Shown one piece after another: positions 15,793-20,125 of a stretch of DNA of 20,125 nucleotides. This stretch comes from Elusimicrobiota bacterium. Its GTDB lineage: Bacteria; Elusimicrobiota; Elusimicrobia; FEN-1173. Under the pieces are notes generated by a model. That model saw only the letters and a list, made by a program, of their open reading frames with translations, searched no databases and was not told the origin of the DNA. The stretch covers positions 1-20,125 of the forward strand of contig JADKIY010000003.1 in assembly GCA_016722575.1 (NCBI GenBank), given 5' to 3'. The translations under genes and the position numbers were made by a program. How positions within the stretch are numbered: the first letter of the stretch is position 1; each line of letters opens with the position of its first letter.

Positions 15793-16368
15793 ATGAAACC
15801 CACAAAGCTGACCCCCCGGTTCGAGAGAGCCCTCGCCATGGCCCACCGCCTTCACAAGCGCCAGACCCGGAAATCCACGGGGATCCCCTACATATCGCAC
15901 CTGCTGGCCGTCTGCTCCCTGGTTCTGGAGGACGGTGGTAACGAGAACGAGGCCATCGCGGCTTTGCTCCACGACGCCGCCGAGGATCAAGGCGGTATTT
16001 CTACCCTAAAAAGGATCAAGAAGGCCTTTGGCCCCACCGTGGCCGACCTAGTGGCCGGCTGTTCCGACACCTTCCAAACGCCCAAACCGCCCTGGAAAGC
16101 CCGCAAGGTGGCTTACCTGAATCATCTGGCCAAGGCCTCTCCCTCCATCCAGTGCATCGTCGCCGCGGACAAGCTCCACAACATCCGTTGCACGCTTCAC
16201 AACCTGCTTCGGGAGGGGGGGAAGGTTTGGGATCGGTTTTCGGCGGGGAGGGGGGACCAGCTTTGGTATTACAAAAGCGTTCACCGTATTCTCGCCCGGG
16301 CGGGCCGCTCCGGCCATGTTCGGGAGTTGGGCGAGACGATTGACCGTCTTTCAAAAGTCAGGGCTTAA
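15793..16368 (+). CDS. small HD-domain protein, (p)ppGpp-hydrolase-like
   Basis: 191 residues, start ATG 15793 behind AAAGGAGGA at an 8-base spacing. Shows the hydrolase half of RelA/SpoT proteins as in single-domain MESH1-type enzymes (HD_4): ALAMAHRLHKRQTRKSTGIP and YISHLLAV (metal His36), AALLHDAAEDQ (HD pair His60-Asp61 and the ED motif), FGPTVADLVAGCSDT, and VAADKLHNIR (metal Asp126). No synthetase, TGS or ACT domain is present. Expected activity is Mn-dependent removal of pyrophosphate from (p)ppGpp; an NADPH phosphatase activity as reported for MESH1 relatives is an alternative. The upstream in-frame open stretch back to 14905 is antisense to LysR and is not part of the gene. A 49-residue gene follows after 14 bases. 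Divergent LysR suggests control by that regulator. Confidence 0.9.
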   Translation: MKPTKLTPRFERALAMAHRLHKRQTRKSTGIPYISHLLAVCSLVLEDGGNENEAIAALLHDAAEDQGGISTLKRIKKAFGPTVADLVAGCSDTFQTPKPPWKARKVAYLNHLAKASPSIQCIVAADKLHNIRCTLHNLLREGGKVWDRFSAGRGDQLWYYKSVHRILARAGRSGHVRELGETIDRLSKVRA

Positions 16369-16382
16369 GGAGGCCGACTTCC

Positions 16383-16532
16383 ATGACTGATGAGGAGAAA
16401 AAGGAGGGCGTTCCACCCGATAGCAAATCCACGGTGGCACGTTCAAAGGCGCCGACTATGACGGAGGAGGAAAAAGAATCGTCGCGGTTGTTGGAGGAGT
16501 TCTTGCTTGAAAATCTAAGGAAGGCTCGGTAG
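16383..16532 (+). CDS. 49-residue charged peptide gene downstream of the HD protein
   Basis: ATG 16383 behind AAGGAGG (16367-16373), 9 bases away, overlapping the stop of the HD gene, so translation is probably coupled. The product is acidic and Lys/Glu-rich and contains an internal near-repeat: MTDEEKKE at the start and MTEEEKES halfway, then a Leu-rich helix LLEEFLLENLRKAR to TAG 16530-16532. No family recognised. The strong ribosome-binding site and the repeat make it more likely real than chance. It might be a small partner or regulator of the HD enzyme (inference only). Confidence 0.55.
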   Translation: MTDEEKKEGVPPDSKSTVARSKAPTMTEEEKESSRLLEEFLLENLRKAR

Positions 16533-16596
16533 GGAGGGGGTGGCGGCGGGCCGTGGTGGTGCATTACGACAGGCCCATCCTACAGTTAGCCTGGTT

Positions 16597-16941
16597 TCAG
16601 GCGTTGCTGCTTTTTTCTCGTTCTTTTAAAAAGTAGCGCCAAGCCTGGTCAATTTTTTTGTAGTTGATTGCTCGGCTCTTGCCCAGGTCAAATGTCATGT
16701 CGGGTTCGGTTTTCTCCCCTTCCCAATGGGCAACCCAATTACCGTCTTTTGCGACGTTTCATTTTGAAAAACGAGGTTCGCTGTGTCCGACGTTAAATTC
16801 GTCGATGCCACCCTTCTCGAGCAGTTCCGCGCCAGCTTCCGTTCCAGCTTCAATCCATTCAAATCTTTTCCCGGATTGCCTCGGAATGAAAGCGGTTTCC
16901 TTTTCCCGATCAATATTGATGTGCCATGTGGCAGTTGACAT
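16597..16941 (-). CDS. small protein after the exported poly-Pro protein, possible immunity protein (in-frame TGA)
   Basis: ATG at 16939-16941, three bases after the stop of the upstream gene, with AAAGGCGG before it. Codons 1-60 read MSTATWHINIDREKE, RFEWIEAGTEAGAELLEKGG, FNVGHSEPRFSK, then a TGA at 16759-16761. The same frame stays open for another 53 codons with normal-looking protein (AKDGNWVAHWEGEKTEPDMT, IDQAWRYFLKERE) to TGA 16597-16599. The continuity suggests one gene of about 114 residues with a nonsense change or a base error, or else a 60-residue protein. Small, acidic and immediately behind a putative secreted effector, it fits an immunity protein by position only. No family recognised. 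Confidence 0.55.
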
Positions 16942-16944
16942 GCC

Positions 16945-18332
<1,388 letters not shown>

Positions 18333-18348
<16 letters not shown>

Positions 18349-19214
18349 AGTTTCTCCCCGGCGGGGGTTTTGAATAGGTCAACAAACCCCATCCCCCGCG
18401 CCTTGGTTTGGTATACCTCTGCCTTCCGGTAGTGGTCAAGGGCCTCTTTGCCCTTGGCCAGGGCGCTCATGTTGGCGTGGTAGGTCGCCAGGTCGGCGTA
18501 GCAGTCCGCGCAGGCCGGGTTCAGCGCCACGGCGTTGTTCAGGAAATACAGGGCTCTTTCATCGTGGCCTTGTTTCAGGTGGTCCAGGCCCAGGTTGGCC
18601 ATTAGGACGCCCATAAACTCCCGCCGGGTCATGGTCTTCATGTAGGCCCCGCTGGCCAGGCCCGTTTCCCCGATTGCAAAGTCTTTGACATACATCTCGT
18701 CCGGGTGAAGCACGGCCCGGTTCGTCGGTTCCATGTTCAGATAGGAGCCGTCGGGCTCCACATACCGCAAAAAGGAATGGGCCGGGGCGGACACGGGGTA
18801 GATCGGAAACCCCAGCCGCTCCGCCACCGCCATGTAGAGGGTGGGAAGGGATGTGCAGTTCCCCACCTTGGTGTCCAAAAGGTGGTTTAGGTAGTCGGGC
18901 GTGTTGCTCCCCTGGCGGACGGCAGTGCTGTCATACCCGTAGCCGTCCTCCGTGTAAATCACCTGGTTGAGCGCCCCGATCCTCCGCCGCGTGTCTGTGG
19001 AGTCCCCAACGTAGGTTCTAACACGCTCCGCCAGGGCGTCGATCTTGGCGGAATAGGCGGTAATGTCCAGGTCGGGGTAAATGTCCTTGGCTAGGGTGAG
19101 TGCGGCAAGGCCGATATCAATCTTGTCTTCGGGAAGGGTGACTAGGTTTTCAATGGCGCTGTTTCTGTGGTGCAGGGACTTGGAGGCAAATGCTAGGGAG
19201 CCGCAGACGGCCAC
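18333..19214 (-). CDS. transglutaminase-like protein with TPR region, membrane-anchored
   Basis: The reading frame from GTG 19214 codes 293 residues. The core VGNCTSLPTLYMAVAERLGF with PVSAPAHSFLRY, YLNMEPTN and upstream LNQVIYTEDGYGYD is the transglutaminase-like (Transglut_core2/SirB1) fold, with Cys and His of the catalytic triad. The last third (GLDHLKQGHDERALYFLNNA, LNPACADCYADLATYHANMS) is one or two TPR repeats ending near KLWKNL and TAA. The frame continues upstream of GTG as TPALLLAAVAVCGSLAFAS, a membrane segment that the GTG would cut in half. An ATG at 19346-19348 (AAGG before it) connects to this frame if one A is missing from an AAAAA run at 19336-19340, giving MPSKKRLSPRTDEQ. 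I think that is the true start. The family includes proteases and peptide-processing enzymes. It overlaps the exported-protein gene by 16 bases: one operon. Confidence 0.87.
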
Positions 19215-19419
19215 GGCGGCCAGGAGAAGCGCCGGGGTTCGCCATTCTCGGGGATTTGTCGGGGAGGATTCGTGCTCGCCGCCCCATCGGATGGGGGGGA
19301 AAGGCGACTGCTCATCGGTCCGTGGCGAAAGACGCTTTTTGAGGGCATAGCCTTGAGTGCTTTATTTTATGTCGGGGGAGTCACACCGGAAGTGTCCCTT
19401 ATTCTACCACGGATTTCCC

Positions 19420-20125
19420 TTAATACACCCTCGCCAGCCCCCGGTCCAGCAGTTCCTGGTTCAAATAGCGCCCATCGGTGTAAATGTCGTCCTTCTCCAT
19501 CGTGTCGTCCAGGGAATAGAAGACGTGCCCCAAAAACCGCCCGTTAATATCCACCTTCGTTGTCCGTAGCATGATGAAGGGCACCCGGGCCAGTTGGTTT
19601 CGCACATATTCCGCCGCTTCCCTGCCCTCGTCCGTTATGAGTTCCGCGCAGTCTATCCCCGCCAGCCGGATTCGCTCTTTCTTTTTGATTTCAAAGCCGC
19701 AATCCACGTCCACCAGCAGGGTGTCGCCGTCCACCACGTTTAAAACGTAAGCCTTGAAAACGTAGGTCGCCCCAACCGGGCGGGGGAGTTTCTTTGCCTT
19801 TTTCCCCGTCTTGTCGTCGCTGTAGGTGTCGCCCTGAACGGCTTTTAGCAGTTGGTCGCGGGTCCAGTGCTTTTCTTCGGCAACCTTGGTGTAGTAGTCC
19901 CGTTCCTTGGGGTCCTTCACTGTCAGTAGCACGCGATAGTGGGACCAGGAGAGGTATTCGCTGTCCGGCACGGTTTTGTAGGTGTCGTGGAACTGGACGC
20001 ACCGGTACAGGGTGGTCATGTCCGTCCGCATGTCCTCCGCCAGGCGCTCCATGACGGCTTTCTCGTATCCGGCGTTGGCGGTCAACTGCTCATCACCGAT
20101 CCGCCCGCCGATTTCCCAATAGGTT
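19420..20125 (-). CDS. DUF1016 N-terminal domain fused to a thermonuclease (SNase) domain, partial
   Basis: Runs off the right edge of the window, so the true start is missing; the frame is open from base 20125 (TYWEIGGRIGDEQLT). The N-terminal part (AVMERLAEDMRTDMTTLYRC, YLSWSHYRVLLTVKDPKERD, WTRDQLLKAV) is the DUF1016/YhcG N-terminal helical domain, usually found in front of a PD-(D/E)XK nuclease. Here it is followed by KAKKLPRPVGATYVFKAYVL and an SNase domain: VVDGDTLLVDVDCGF (Asp ligands), RIRLAGIDCAEL (Arg and Glu of the active site), EGREAAEYVRNQL, DINGRFLGHVF (second catalytic Arg) and the end LNQELLDRGLARVY with TAA 19420-19422. Activity expected: Ca-dependent phosphodiesterase on DNA/RNA. 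No signal peptide visible in the present part. Separate from the transglutaminase gene by 71 bases from its likely start. Confidence 0.9.
   Translation of the reverse strand, partial: TYWEIGGRIGDEQLTANAGYEKAVMERLAEDMRTDMTTLYRCVQFHDTYKTVPDSEYLSWSHYRVLLTVKDPKERDYYTKVAEEKHWTRDQLLKAVQGDTYSDDKTGKKAKKLPRPVGATYVFKAYVLNVVDGDTLLVDVDCGFEIKKKERIRLAGIDCAELITDEGREAAEYVRNQLARVPFIMLRTTKVDINGRFLGHVFYSLDDTMEKDDIYTDGRYLNQELLDRGLARVY

Overview
This 20.1 kb window is GC-rich and gene-dense and comes from a Gram-negative (diderm) bacterium: it carries a TonB-dependent outer-membrane receptor with a C-terminal phenylalanine and several proteins with export signals. Gene style is compatible with an uncultivated lineage such as Elusimicrobiota, but no ribosomal or other marker gene is present, so that placement is a guess. 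Sequence quality varies. From 1 to about 9.3 kb almost every recognisable gene (LexA, TonB receptor, RecQ, amidohydrolase, adenylate-forming enzyme) is cut by several single-base indels while its family motifs stay intact across the frames. This points to sequencing or assembly error more than to decay. From 9.3 to 12.2 kb and 14.8 to 20.1 kb the frames are mostly clean. || Layout. 1-355: C-terminal end of an SPFH/band-7-like protein. 544-1119: LexA-like repressor, followed by an unrecognised gene (1128 to about 1620) and, facing it, a small multi-pass membrane protein (1851-2370, minus). 2540-4504: TonB-dependent receptor. 4514-6063: RecQ helicase with zinc and HRDC domains, closed by a strong hairpin. 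6114-6680 (minus): exported, highly charged helical protein. 6970-7330: remnant of a DUF4846 protein. || 7.7-12.2 kb is the most interesting part. An amidohydrolase and a PaaK/LuxE-like adenylate-forming enzyme on the plus strand meet, stop codon on stop codon, an E1-like (ThiF/MoeB) enzyme and a tryptophanase-family PLP lyase on the minus strand. The E1 and lyase genes overlap by one base. Four small-molecule enzymes with activation (two AMP-forming), lyase and hydrolase chemistry look like an uncharacterised biosynthetic or modification locus. || 12.2-14.8 kb is largely non-coding. It holds a small zinc-ribbon gene, a pair of about 165-bp inverted repeats 81% identical over their first 80 bases, a common intergenic repeat, and a run of back-to-back large palindromes ending in a terminator. 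|| 14.8-16.5 kb: a LysR regulator diverges from a small ppGpp-hydrolase-like HD protein and a 49-residue peptide gene. || 16.6-20.1 kb (minus): a DUF1016-SNase fusion nuclease running off the window end, then an apparent operon of a transglutaminase-like/TPR membrane protein, an exported protein with a possible effector C-terminus interrupted by a 45-base poly-C tract, and a small downstream gene that could be its immunity partner.
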